Part shown: piece after piece, positions 1-8,375 of the stretch | Numbering within the stretch: the stretch's first letter is position 1 | Layout of the letters: each line of letters starts with the position of its first letter | Assembly: GCA_002338515.1 (NCBI GenBank) | Contig: DDIL01000148.1 | Location: forward strand, 1-19,506 | Reading direction: 5' to 3' | Origin: Glaciecola sp. UBA1851 | GTDB lineage: Bacteria > Pseudomonadota > Gammaproteobacteria > Enterobacterales > Alteromonadaceae | Length of the DNA stretch: 19,506 bases | Notes under the pieces: generated by a model | Databases searched by the model: none | What the model was told of the DNA's origin: nothing | Seen by the model: the letters and a program-made list of their open reading frames with translations, nothing else | Made by a program: the position numbers and the translations under genes

Positions 1-313
1 TGAACAAAATGATAAGCATCAGTTCTATTTCAAGCCATTATGAAATTATAGAATCATTAACTAAATGCAACATCAACCATTCGAATCGCAAAAAGGTTTT
101 AACCCAAAATTTAGAATAGAATTGAATCAAATAAAGCTAATTCGAATGCCAAAAAACATCCAATTGCGGTCATACGAAATCCAATTTTTATAAGAATTGA
201 AAACTCAGATTATCAATAAGATTTGAAGCTCCGACATGCCCCTTTAGTGACAAAGCTGCCGATAGTTCTTTACTATCTTTACTAAATTTTTGCATTCTGA
301 TTTTTGGGTGAGT
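1..313. other. AT-rich non-coding stretch at window edge
   Basis: No convincing gene is visible here. Short open frames run in from the left edge: one ends with TGA at about 41-43, and another ends with TAG near 119 and would encode about 39 residues. Neither has a recognisable motif or a ribosome-binding site. A weak 7-bp hairpin lies near 182-199 but has no U-run. The stretch is downstream of the minus-strand membrane protein gene. Confidence 0.5.
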
Positions 314-964
314 TTACACTATATTCTTTCGTAATACTCTTTGTACAAAAGTCATTATCAATAAGGTCAATAGAACGATACCTATTTTGAGTAACAACAA
401 GATAAGATTTGTTTGGAGTAAATCTCGTAAAGAGTCTTTCGCGTCAGACAAAGCTTTTGACCGAAGTAAAAATTCCTCTCTTTTTTTTACACTCTGCATA
501 GAAGGTTTATACTTTTTCCAACTCGATGTTTCTCCCATTCCTTCATCATAATAGGGTAAAAGTAGACCGTCGTTTATAAAAATCAACTCTACTATTTGCT
601 CGCTGGGCGTGGTGTTATATGCTGAATAATAAGGCCTAATTGACATTATAGGATCGTTCGAAAACGGCTCATCAAGTTTTTCCAAATGCGTTGAGAATAC
701 TAAAGCTACCACTGCTGGTGCAGCTAGAGAGTATCCTAAAAGAAATGTTAAAAAACCAGTATGAAAGCTTTGTTTAGTTCTGTCCTGCTTGCAATTTATT
801 TGCGTATGTATTGAATGAATCAGGCAGAAAGAAATCAATCCTGTTCCAGTCAACACAAACACCAAGAGTGTATTTGGATAAGAAGATAAGTAGTCTTTAC
901 CAAATAACCTCAATATCCCATCGAAACAAAATAAGATATAGGTAAGCTGATATATATATTTCAA
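314..964 (-). CDS. hypothetical four-helix membrane protein
   Basis: I do not recognise this 216-residue protein. Four hydrophobic segments are visible at about residues 3-20, 29-52, 69-91 and 186-208. A polar loop of about 95 residues between the third and fourth contains several Tyr and Trp residues and may be the functional part. The only available start is a TTG at 962-964. An in-frame TAG lies a few codons upstream and no ATG or GTG falls between them. No good Shine-Dalgarno is visible, so the true start is uncertain. The gene stands alone. The next gene is about 490 bases away on the other strand. Several helices and a long uninterrupted frame argue for a real protein, but the odd start leaves open that it is a decaying or truncated gene. 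Confidence 0.5.
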   Translation of the reverse strand: MKYIYQLTYILFCFDGILRLFGKDYLSSYPNTLLVFVLTGTGLISFCLIHSIHTQINCKQDRTKQSFHTGFLTFLLGYSLAAPAVVALVFSTHLEKLDEPFSNDPIMSIRPYYSAYNTTPSEQIVELIFINDGLLLPYYDEGMGETSSWKKYKPSMQSVKKREEFLLRSKALSDAKDSLRDLLQTNLILLLLKIGIVLLTLLIMTFVQRVLRKNIV

Positions 965-1106
965 AGGCGCATTTTTCCAGTTGGTTGGCTAAAGACATCG
1001 CACCGTAATGGGGACGCACATTAAATGTAAAGTCTTTTAAATTTAATATCTATAGAAAATTGGCCTACCGTTAATTTTAACAGAGTTCGAGAATACTGAT
1101 AAGAGC

Positions 1107-1214
1107 ATGGCAAAGTCTAAAATGGGCGTCAAATTACCTGTCAATGAAAACCTAATTACTGATACTTTTTGCTCAAAAGGCATCAAAAAGCAACGTCCGG
1201 TAACTGCCTCTTAG
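1107..1214 (+). CDS. possible 35-codon small ORF, unrecognised
   Basis: An ATG at 1107 opens a frame of 35 codons ending in TAG at 1212-1214. The product is basic, carries one Cys, and has no signal peptide or membrane segment. An AAGAG lies only one base before the ATG, too close to be a normal ribosome-binding site. The ORF ends at the edge of the REP-like palindrome, so it may be a chance frame or the leftover of a lost gene. Codon bias cannot be judged at this length. Confidence 0.15.
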   Translation: MAKSKMGVKLPVNENLITDTFCSKGIKKQRPVTAS

Positions 1215-1258
1215 CAGACCACCGCCTGCGCGGTGGTGACGGGCAGGAAACTGCCTCT
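1202..1258. repeat. REP-like palindromic element
   Basis: A perfect 8-bp inverted repeat, ACCACCGC at 1218-1225 and GCGGTGGT at 1230-1237, surrounds a CTGC loop. It is followed by GACGG. Outside it, CTGCC (1204-1208) can pair with GGCAG (1242-1246). The 10-base word AACTGCCTCT occurs on both sides, at 1202-1211 and 1249-1258. The core GCCTGCGCGG with a trailing GTGACGG resembles the widespread REP family whose arms are CCCGC/GCGGG. It is strikingly GC-rich against AT-rich surroundings. No transposase lies nearby. Such elements are usually mobilised in trans by a REP-associated tyrosine transposase encoded elsewhere. Confidence 0.6.
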
Positions 1259-1455
1259 CAATGGCCATTCAAAACCCAAAAAAATGTTAAAATTTATCAT
1301 CAATCGACAATTTGGCACTATTTTTCTATTTTTTTCAAATACCTATTAAACGTCCAAAAGAAAATATTTAATGTTAGCCATTGATAAATAATAACTAGCA
1401 CAAACCTCTACATTCATTAATACAACAACAGACAGATTAACGAAGAAGAGAGTAT

Positions 1456-2610
1456 ATGCATAATTTTACATTTAAAAATAAAACAGAAATTCTTTTTGGA
1501 AAAGGGCAAGTCCAAGAAATGCGCTCGCGTATGCCTAATGATAAAAAAATCTTATTTGTTTACGGTGGCGGTTCAATTAAGAAAAACGGCATTTATGATG
1601 ACGTACTAAAAACTCTTGAAGGTTTCGACTATGTTGAGTTTTCAGGTGTAGAGCCTAATCCAACTTACGAAACCTTATCGAAAGCGGTAGAAATAGCCAA
1701 AACGCAAGACATAGGATTTATATTAGCAGTGGGTGGTGGCAGCGTGATAGACGGTGCCAAATATATTGCTGCAGCAGCCCATTACGATGGTGACGGTTGG
1801 GATATTTTAGTCAATGGTGCGCCTGTTACAACCGCTCTACCTATTGGTGCAGTTTTAACTTTGCCCGCAACGGGCTCAGAAAGTAATGGTAATTCAGTTG
1901 TCACTAAAAAAGCTACGTCACAAAAGCGTGCGTTTGGTACACCGGTTGTTCAACCTGAATTCGCAGTACTTGACCCATCTTATACATTTTCTTTGCCTAC
2001 AAGGCAGATATCAAATGGCGTAGTAGATGCATTCGTACACGTAATTGAGCAGTATTTGACGTATTCAGTCAATGCACCGCTGCAAGACCGATTTGCCGAA
2101 GGGATTTTATCTACGTTAATTGAAGAAGGGCCAAAAGCATTAGCTAATCCAACCGACTACGATACTCGCGCAAATGTTATGTGGTCTGCGACCATGGCGC
2201 TAAATGGTTTAATTGGGCAAGGTGTGCCGCAAGATTGGGCAACGCATATGATTGGACATGAGTTAACAGCTCTATACAACCTTGATCACGCTGTTACATT
2301 GGCAATTGTATTACCCCCGTTAATGTATGTTCAGCAAGATAAAAAACGCGATAAGTTGATTCAATTAGGTGAGCGAGTGTTTGGTTTGCAAATGGAGGAC
2401 AAAGACAAATTAATCGAAGAAACTATCAAGCAAACGCAAAATTTCTTTGAAAAAATGGGTATTCGAACAAAACTTAGCGATTATGAACTAGCGGCTGATG
2501 AAGTCACTAAAGCTATTGATAACCTCAAGAAAAATGGTCATACCGCTTTAGGCGAACATCAAGATATTACGCCTGAAATAGCCGATAGAATTTTGACTTT
2601 AGCGATATGA
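1456..2610 (+). CDS. yqhD: YqhD-like NADPH-dependent aldehyde reductase / iron-type alcohol dehydrogenase
   Basis: This 384-residue protein is colinear with E. coli YqhD (387 residues), a cytosolic enzyme that uses NADPH to reduce aldehydes to alcohols and protects against toxic short-chain and lipid-derived aldehydes. Nucleotide-binding glycine motifs GGGS occur at 37-40 and 93-96. The divalent metal ligands are all present: Asp191, His195, His264 and His278, with the same spacing as D194/H198/H267/H281 of YqhD. The phrases PATGSESN (137-144) and GVPQDWATH (256-264) are highly characteristic. The start is supported by a purine-rich GAAGAAGAG just upstream. The gene appears to be a single unit, since a rho-independent terminator follows at 2658-2686. 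No YqhC-type regulator is adjacent. The family assignment is firm. The physiological aldehyde cannot be read from the sequence. Confidence 0.92.
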   Translation: MHNFTFKNKTEILFGKGQVQEMRSRMPNDKKILFVYGGGSIKKNGIYDDVLKTLEGFDYVEFSGVEPNPTYETLSKAVEIAKTQDIGFILAVGGGSVIDGAKYIAAAAHYDGDGWDILVNGAPVTTALPIGAVLTLPATGSESNGNSVVTKKATSQKRAFGTPVVQPEFAVLDPSYTFSLPTRQISNGVVDAFVHVIEQYLTYSVNAPLQDRFAEGILSTLIEEGPKALANPTDYDTRANVMWSATMALNGLIGQGVPQDWATHMIGHELTALYNLDHAVTLAIVLPPLMYVQQDKKRDKLIQLGERVFGLQMEDKDKLIEETIKQTQNFFEKMGIRTKLSDYELAADEVTKAIDNLKKNGHTALGEHQDITPEIADRILTLAI

Positions 2611-2657
2611 TCTAAGGCCTAGTTGGGTTTAAGTTTCCCTCAAAATAATTTTTTTAG

Positions 2658-2686
2658 ATGGTCATTCGTTCGAGTGGCCATTTTTT
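2658..2686 (+). terminator. rho-independent terminator after yqhD-like gene
   Basis: ATGGTCA (2658-2664) pairs with TGGCCAT (2675-2681), seven pairs including one G-T wobble, around a 10-base loop. It runs straight into six Ts (2681-2686). It ends the dehydrogenase transcript and separates it from the M20 amidohydrolase gene. Confidence 0.75.
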
Positions 2687-2820
2687 AGACTTACAGACAC
2701 TAATATTTCTTCTTGATTAAATCTTTCATTAGCGCAGCGTTAAAGTGCTATCTAAAATTGAATAATTATATAAATAGGCTTACATTTACGGAGTATTTAA
2801 AACAATTATAAAGGCTTCAT

Positions 2821-4116
2821 ATGAAACTTCGCTCATCAACTCTCACTGTATTAGTTGGCTTAACTGCTTTTTCGTCATTTAATATTCAAGCCCAGCAATC
2901 GCCAGTTACCATTTCTAATCAGCTTGAACAAAAGGTAATTGAGTGGCGACGAGATTTACACCAAAACCCCGAATTAAGTAATCGCGAGTTTCGTACGTCT
3001 AAAGTTGTGGCTAAGCATTTAACCGACTTAGGATTGGAAGTTGAAACGGGCGTTGCTTTTACTGGCGTGGTTGGCGTGCTCAAAGGTGGTAAGCCAGGCC
3101 CTGTTATTGCCATGCGCGCTGATATGGATGCCTTGCCCGTAGTGGAACAAACCGATGTACCTTTTAAATCAACTGCTGTGTCTGAATACAGAGGAAACGA
3201 AGTGGGCGTGATGCATGCCTGTGGTCACGACCTACATATGGCTATGTTAATGGGCGCAGCAGAAAAACTGGCCGCTATGAAAGACGACATAGCTGGCACC
3301 ATTGTTTTCATTTTTCAGCCAGCAGAAGAGGGTGCGCCTGCGGGTGAAGAGGGTGGTGCAGAGCTAATGTTAAAAGAAGGGATGTTTGAAAAGTATAATC
3401 CTGAGGTGGTGTTTGGTATTCATGTTTGGTCGGCAGGCACAACTGGCCATATTTCATATAGAGAAGGTCCGCTAATGGCCTCTTCAGACCGTTTTGAAAT
3501 TACAGTAAAAGGGCGACAAACGCATGGTTCTAGACCGTGGGGTGGAGTTGACCCTATTGTTGCTGCAGGACAAATTATTGGCAATACGCAAACAATTGTT
3601 AGTCGTCAGGTAGATATTACAAAAGCGCCTGCTGTTGTGAGTTTTGGCATTGTTGAAGGTGGAGTTAGAAACAATATTATTCCTGATGAAGTTTATTTGG
3701 AAGGAACAATTAGAAACTTCGATATGGACAATCGTGCACAAATTTTTGAGAATTTAAAGACGACTGCGGAAATGACGGCTAAAGCAACGGGTGCTGAAGC
3801 GCATGTTCACATTGATGAAGGTTACCCTGTCACAATTAATAATCCTGAGCTTACCCGTAAAATGTTACCCACTATTGAGCGTGTAGCGGGTAAAGATAAA
3901 GTAGGAATAAGTGATTTAGTAACAGGTGCAGAAGACTTTTCTTTTTATGCGCTTGAAGTGCCGGGGTTATTTGTATTTTTAGGTATTACACCCGAAGGAC
4001 AAGACCCAATCGCTGCACCAAGTAATCACTCTCCGTTTTTTTATGCAGATGAAAAAGCTCTAAAAACGGGCACAGAGCTTTATGTCAATTGGGCGATAGA
4101 CTACGCTAAAATGTGA
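2821..4116 (+). CDS. secreted M20-family amidohydrolase (IAA-amino-acid / hippurate hydrolase type)
   Basis: The protein has 431 residues. It begins with a signal peptide (about 1-24, likely cleaved after IQA), so it should act in the periplasm or as an exported protein. The rest is a peptidase family M20D amidohydrolase of the amidase/carboxypeptidase type, which removes acyl or aromatic groups from N-acyl amino acids. The two-metal site is visible: Cys134 and His136 in HACGHD (132-137), Glu170 in QPAEE, His201 in FGIHVW and His403 in NHSPFF. A dimerisation-domain insert (about 215-330) interrupts the catalytic domain, as is usual. Length is normal once the signal peptide is allowed for. The ribosome-binding site is weak (AAAGG). 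The exact substrate cannot be decided: hippurate, N-acetyl amino acids and auxin conjugates are all seen in the family. A second export-tagged amidohydrolase of unrelated fold lies at 16343. Confidence 0.88.
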   Translation: MKLRSSTLTVLVGLTAFSSFNIQAQQSPVTISNQLEQKVIEWRRDLHQNPELSNREFRTSKVVAKHLTDLGLEVETGVAFTGVVGVLKGGKPGPVIAMRADMDALPVVEQTDVPFKSTAVSEYRGNEVGVMHACGHDLHMAMLMGAAEKLAAMKDDIAGTIVFIFQPAEEGAPAGEEGGAELMLKEGMFEKYNPEVVFGIHVWSAGTTGHISYREGPLMASSDRFEITVKGRQTHGSRPWGGVDPIVAAGQIIGNTQTIVSRQVDITKAPAVVSFGIVEGGVRNNIIPDEVYLEGTIRNFDMDNRAQIFENLKTTAEMTAKATGAEAHVHIDEGYPVTINNPELTRKMLPTIERVAGKDKVGISDLVTGAEDFSFYALEVPGLFVFLGITPEGQDPIAAPSNHSPFFYADEKALKTGTELYVNWAIDYAKM

Positions 4117-4200
4117 GCTTAACGTTAGTTTTTGCCACCCGTTTGTTTTATGTCTTAGGCCGCTTTTGATGAGACGTTGAATGCAATGCTATTTTTGCTG

Positions 4201-4776
4201 CTATTTAAGGGCTTGTATATCTTTAACATGTTGCTCAATGTCGAAAATATGGGAGTCGTTTTCATTGTATTGTCTTAACGCGTCGGCCATGTTGAACAAA
4301 TAGTCTGTATTTGGCCCACTAGGCCCTATGCTTTTATAAATTTGTTCAGCCAGTTTTTGATTGTTGGATTCTGGTTGGTAAACTGGCGCGTCTGGGTCGC
4401 CAATATAAGTAATAGCGTTTAGTTTCTCCCCGCAGTGGGTAAAAACATCTAAGCTCTGCCGTAAATAACCATTTTGTTCTCTATGATCAATATCCTTCAA
4501 TACGACTGGGTCAATTAAATAAGCCATCCCAAAGCATTCTGCATCATTAACTTGATGTATAGTCAACACTCGTCCTGGCTTTTCTGGCGTACCTCTGTGA
4601 TCTTGGCTTTGCATCCAAAACTTTCGTTCCCATCCTTTAATATATCCAGTTCTACATTCAATAAATGGAAAATCGACCTTGTAAATAAGGGAGCCATACC
4701 CGAATATCCAAACAGGCTCATCACCTATAAGTTTTGAATTTGCTTGGTTGTGCGCTTTGGTCGAATACAATTCCAT
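4201..4776 (-). CDS. ChaC-like gamma-glutamylcyclotransferase
   Basis: This 191-residue cytosolic protein has the hallmarks of the ChaC branch of gamma-glutamylcyclotransferases, which split glutathione into 5-oxoproline and Cys-Gly. FGYGSL at residues 25-30 forms the substrate-binding loop. HREQNGY (98-104) corresponds to the family's REKxGY motif and supplies the catalytic acid Glu100. Further family signatures are GWERKFW (48-54) and the HRGTPEKPGR stretch (60-69). The gene follows the DUF4149 gene on the same strand after only 30 bases, so the two are probably co-transcribed. No clear Shine-Dalgarno precedes the ATG. The next Met (55) would delete the YGSL loop, so this start is preferred. 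Glutathione turnover is the likely role. An activity on other gamma-glutamyl compounds is possible. Confidence 0.88.
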   Translation of the reverse strand: MELYSTKAHNQANSKLIGDEPVWIFGYGSLIYKVDFPFIECRTGYIKGWERKFWMQSQDHRGTPEKPGRVLTIHQVNDAECFGMAYLIDPVVLKDIDHREQNGYLRQSLDVFTHCGEKLNAITYIGDPDAPVYQPESNNQKLAEQIYKSIGPSGPNTDYLFNMADALRQYNENDSHIFDIEQHVKDIQALK

Positions 4777-4806
4777 AAAGTATTAAATGCCTAAGGAGTA
4801 TTTAGT

Positions 4807-5202
4807 TTAAATTTGAGCGTAATAGATCCATACAATCGCAATTAACTGTAGAGTATTAATCAGAACGGTTGCCATATGATATCGCTTGAACACTTTGGGT
4901 TTACCTTCGTCAGTTGCCTTATTAGCAAGCGGCATTAAAGCTTGGCGCGCAATAATAAAGCCGGTGGCAATGGCAGCACTCCACATGCTTAAATAAAGAT
5001 TGTTATTGACCAACGCAACTACCAATAAAACAATGCTTAGTATGCCAAAATACAAATAATAAAAAGGAAAAAATGCTCGTATAAATGGGCGGGCAATGGT
5101 CATTTCTAACTTGGTGAAAACTAAAGGAGCAAACAAAATTTGGAAGGTTACCATTCCGCCAAAAATGACCGCCAACGTTAGTTCTTGTATGAGTGAAAGC
5201 AT
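4807..5202 (-). CDS. DUF4149 / TMEM205-like membrane protein
   Basis: A 131-residue inner-membrane protein with four predicted helices (about residues 5-25, 43-65, 70-90 and 108-128). The pattern fits the DUF4149 (TMEM205-like) family: a GG near residue 15 in the first helix, an APL pair after it, FFPFYY before the second helix, and a His followed by Asn and Gln in the last helix. No catalytic function is established for the bacterial members. It is the first gene of an apparent two-gene minus-strand unit with the ChaC-like enzyme. It is divergent from the chemoreceptor gene, with 132 bases between their starts. No strong ribosome-binding site is visible. Confidence 0.75.
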   Translation of the reverse strand: MLSLIQELTLAVIFGGMVTFQILFAPLVFTKLEMTIARPFIRAFFPFYYLYFGILSIVLLVVALVNNNLYLSMWSAAIATGFIIARQALMPLANKATDEGKPKVFKRYHMATVLINTLQLIAIVWIYYAQI

Positions 5203-5260
5203 ATTTTAGTCTATTTATGAATACAGTTAATGTTTGTACTCAATTTTGTAAAGCTTGGGT

Positions 5261-5287
5261 TAATACTTCTTATAACTTAGCCGATAC
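5261..5287 (+). promoter_or_regulatory. sigma-28 (FliA) promoter for chemoreceptor gene
   Basis: TAATACTT (5261-5268), eleven bases, then GCCGATAC (5280-5287). The FliA consensus is TAAAGTTT-N11-GCCGATAA, so the -10 half matches at 7 of 8 positions and the -35 half at 5 of 8, with exact spacing. The -10 half ends 47 bases before the chemoreceptor ATG. FliA is the flagellar late-gene sigma factor that commonly drives chemoreceptor genes. Confidence 0.75.
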
Positions 5288-5334
5288 CCTACGAAGGCAA
5301 GAGAAAGCTCACTCAATTACTGCATGGGTATTGT

Positions 5335-8238
5335 ATGTTTAACGCTAGAATCGTGAAAAAGTATTTGGAAGACTTTAAACAAGATAAGTCTCTTAAAAAA
5401 CACATAATATTAAAGTTTTTAGCGGTTGGATTATTTCCCGTCGTTGTATTAGGTGTAACCGCTCTATGGCTATTGTCTCAAATGGCTAGTTCGTTGGTTG
5501 AGCAAAATCTGAATATGCTTAAAGCTAATAAAGCTATTTCAATTGAAAACTATGCCGAAACAATCGTCAATCAAGTTCTAACGGTTTCTGGCGATCCTAA
5601 TACTGCCGACAATTTAATTATACTTGCACGAGCTTACAGTGAAGTGTTTGACGAAGCATTTGAACAAAACGACACAGAAGAATTTGATTATGATGAAGAT
5701 ATTTATCTTGAGTCGTTAAAAAGAGATTTATCACAATTTTATAAGGGTGAGTTTGCTCCAAAATACAATACTAATAACTCCTCTAGTTCGATAGATACCA
5801 ATAATCTTGTTGAAAACCTATCTAGTGCAGCAATTACTCTTCAACACGCTTATATATTTAAAAATGAAGCGCCACTAGGCAGTAAACAAAATCTAGCTAA
5901 ATCATACCTTGGATCAAAATACGACTTAAACCATCAACGCATACATGAAAGTTTTCGCCCATTTATGGAAAGCTTTGGTTATTACGATATATTTTTAGTA
6001 GATAACCGCGGAAATGTTGTTTATTCAGTTTATAAAGAGATTGATTATGGCACGAATCTTAAAACAGGGGCATTTAAAGACGGTGGCCTAGCAAAAGCCT
6101 TCAACGCAGTGAACAACTCAGATAGTAAAGACGCATTCTCAATTATAGATTATGCGCAGTATACGCCATCCTATGAGTCACCAGCTGGTTTTATTGCGTC
6201 TCCCATATTTAAATATGGTTCGCAGGTAGGTGTATTAATATTTCAATTACCCCTAGACAAAATTAGCAGTGTTATGTCAGAACGTGAAGGTTTAGGTGAA
6301 ACAGCGGAAATTTATTTGGTTGGTCAAGACAACCTAATGCGCTCCAACTCTTATAAATCGAAAGACAAATATAGTGTGGAAAGTGTATTTAGAAGTTCTG
6401 TTAAAGCCTCTTCTGAATCAATAGCAATGGGTTTGCAAGGTGAAAATGGCATAATAGAAACGTCCAATTATTTAGGCGAATCAGTCCTTTCGGCTTACAC
6501 GCCTGTTAAATTTGGTGATCTACAATGGGCAATGATGGCAGAAATAGAGACAAGTGAAGCCTACGCACCTGTTACTCGATTAGTGTTAATTATTACGATG
6601 ATTGTTTTCGTCGCAATAATAGGGATTGTGTATTACGCATTGCAGGTGGCCAACAAAATTATTAATCCAATAGTTGCAATGAAACAATCCATGGCAACCA
6701 TCGCAGAGAATACAGATTTTAGCGAGAGGGTTGTGATAGAACGAGATGATGAAATTGGTGAAACTAGCACTAGTCTTAATATCCTTTTAGAGCGTCTAGA
6801 AATTTCAATAAAAGAGGCTAATAATGCTGTGTCTGCAATGTCAAAAGGAGATTTTAGTCAACAAGTCACATCAGACTTTAAAGGCGACTTGCTAACACTT
6901 AAAAAAGGTGTAAATGAATCAGCAACTGCAATGGAACGATCTATTACGGCAGTAAATTCAGTCGTAAATGCGTTGGCTAATGGAGATTTTACTAAAAAGA
7001 TAGATATTCATTTAGAAGGCGAATTAGCCGTTCTAAAAGCAAATGTTAATAGTTCAATATCTACTACTCAATCAGCAATGGGTGAAATTAAGTCGTTGCT
7101 AAGCGCAATGAGCGAAGGAAACTTTACCTACAAAGTTGACGCAAACTTGAACGGTGAATTTTCTAATCTTGTTGAGCAGGCAAATACCGCTTTAAATATT
7201 GTAAATGAGGCGTTATCACAAATTGATGTGGTAATGGCAGAGGTGGCAAAAGGAGATTTAGATTCGCGTGTTGAAGTTGAATTGCCAGGACAACTAGAGC
7301 AAATAAAAAACAACATAAATACCTCTATTGCTGAAGTTGCAAGAGTATTTAATGTAACTAATGATTCATTAAAGCTGGTTTCAAAAGGTAAACTTACCTC
7401 AAAAATTTACGATGATTTCCCTGGGCAATTTAATTCACTCAAACTGAGTACGAATGAAACGTTAGAAAAACTAACTGAAGTTGTATCAGAAATCAAAGAA
7501 ACTGCAATATCGGTAGATGCTAATTCTTCTGAAATTCTACGAGGGAATGAGGAATTGAGTGACCGCACGATGCAACAGTCTGCAGATTTGGATAATACTG
7601 CTGTGAGCATGGATGAGATGACCGTAGCCGTAAAACATACCGCTGAGAATGCAATTCATGCTAATCAATTAGCATCAGAAGCAAAAACATCAGCATTAGG
7701 TGGTGGTGAAGAGCTTAAATTGGCAGTATCAGCTATGAGTGAAATCAATGAAGCAAGCGGTAAAATTGCTAGCATAATTACTGTTATTGATGGTATTGCA
7801 TTTCAAACCAATTTATTAGCGTTGAATGCAGCAGTAGAGGCAGCTCGGGCAGGTGAACAAGGACGAGGTTTTGCTGTTGTGGCAAGCGAAGTTAGAAATC
7901 TTGCTGGGAGAAGTGCAAACGCAGCTCAAGAAATTAAGCAGCTTATTAATAATACGGTCGAGAAAGTAAATACAGGTTCTGAGTTAGTTGCTAAGTCAGG
8001 CAACACGCTTAATGAAATTATAGAACAAGTAGAGAAAGTAAATGATTTAGTTGCCGATATATCTAATGCAACGAATGAACAAAGCATTGGTGTACAGACC
8101 GTTCACGCGTCGATGGAGTCGCTAAAGGGCGTGACACAGCAAAATAGCCATATGGTTGAAGAAGGTAAAGCTGCTAGTAAAAACCTAGGCAATAAGGCGA
8201 CAGCAATGAATAAACTAATGGAATTTTTTGACACGTAA
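5335..8238 (+). CDS. methyl-accepting chemotaxis protein with dCache-like sensor and poly-HAMP array
   Basis: A 967-residue transmembrane chemoreceptor. Helix 1 is at about 24-47, a large periplasmic sensor of about 365 residues follows (dCache-like, with the YYDIFLVDNRGNVVYS strand pair typical of its distal module), and helix 2 is at about 416-437. A canonical HAMP (about 442-497) comes next. Five more HAMP-like units then repeat with conserved Gly at 505, 550, 595, 640 and 685, exactly 45 residues apart. The cytoplasmic signalling hairpin contains the near-invariant tip, with Phe823, Asn831, Arg838 and Glu841 matching the contact residues of E. coli Tsr for trimer and CheA/CheW binding. 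There is no C-terminal NWETF-type tether for CheR/CheB. The ATG has no obvious Shine-Dalgarno. Transcription is likely FliA-dependent. The ligand is unknown. The next gene, a secreted double-PilJ protein, may take part in sensing. Confidence 0.95.
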   Translation: MFNARIVKKYLEDFKQDKSLKKHIILKFLAVGLFPVVVLGVTALWLLSQMASSLVEQNLNMLKANKAISIENYAETIVNQVLTVSGDPNTADNLIILARAYSEVFDEAFEQNDTEEFDYDEDIYLESLKRDLSQFYKGEFAPKYNTNNSSSSIDTNNLVENLSSAAITLQHAYIFKNEAPLGSKQNLAKSYLGSKYDLNHQRIHESFRPFMESFGYYDIFLVDNRGNVVYSVYKEIDYGTNLKTGAFKDGGLAKAFNAVNNSDSKDAFSIIDYAQYTPSYESPAGFIASPIFKYGSQVGVLIFQLPLDKISSVMSEREGLGETAEIYLVGQDNLMRSNSYKSKDKYSVESVFRSSVKASSESIAMGLQGENGIIETSNYLGESVLSAYTPVKFGDLQWAMMAEIETSEAYAPVTRLVLIITMIVFVAIIGIVYYALQVANKIINPIVAMKQSMATIAENTDFSERVVIERDDEIGETSTSLNILLERLEISIKEANNAVSAMSKGDFSQQVTSDFKGDLLTLKKGVNESATAMERSITAVNSVVNALANGDFTKKIDIHLEGELAVLKANVNSSISTTQSAMGEIKSLLSAMSEGNFTYKVDANLNGEFSNLVEQANTALNIVNEALSQIDVVMAEVAKGDLDSRVEVELPGQLEQIKNNINTSIAEVARVFNVTNDSLKLVSKGKLTSKIYDDFPGQFNSLKLSTNETLEKLTEVVSEIKETAISVDANSSEILRGNEELSDRTMQQSADLDNTAVSMDEMTVAVKHTAENAIHANQLASEAKTSALGGGEELKLAVSAMSEINEASGKIASIITVIDGIAFQTNLLALNAAVEAARAGEQGRGFAVVASEVRNLAGRSANAAQEIKQLINNTVEKVNTGSELVAKSGNTLNEIIEQVEKVNDLVADISNATNEQSIGVQTVHASMESLKGVTQQNSHMVEEGKAASKNLGNKATAMNKLMEFFDT

Positions 8239-8375
8239 ACACTAGAAAATTGGAGTACATAGGTATAACTCGACATACTTCTCTTATTTTCTAATCAATT
8301 AACATTTGTTTGGATTCACAACAGTATTCAGTTGGATTCATCACATGCCACTATATACAATTTGAAGGAAATCTC

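Noticed and set aside
1169..1384. 71-codon plus-strand frame
   Set aside because: It runs through the REP-like palindrome and AT-rich spacer, has no ribosome-binding site and no recognisable protein features, so it is probably a chance frame.
5246..5276. Possible sigma-70 promoter TTGTAA / TATAAC before the chemoreceptor
   Set aside because: The spacer is 19 bases and the match is modest. The FliA motif just downstream fits far better.
6826..7482. Recent tandem DNA duplication in the chemoreceptor
   Set aside because: The units are regular only at protein level. The DNA has diverged, so this is an old domain array and not a recent tandem repeat.
8243..8293. 8-bp inverted repeat TAGAAAAT/ATTTTCTA between the chemoreceptor and double-PilJ genes
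   Set aside because: The loop is 35 bases, the arms are AT-rich and no T-run follows, so it is not a convincing terminator.
8310..8375. 22-codon upstream extension of the double-PilJ protein
   Set aside because: It would put polar residues before a good signal peptide. The ATG at 8376 has a well-placed GAAGGAA.
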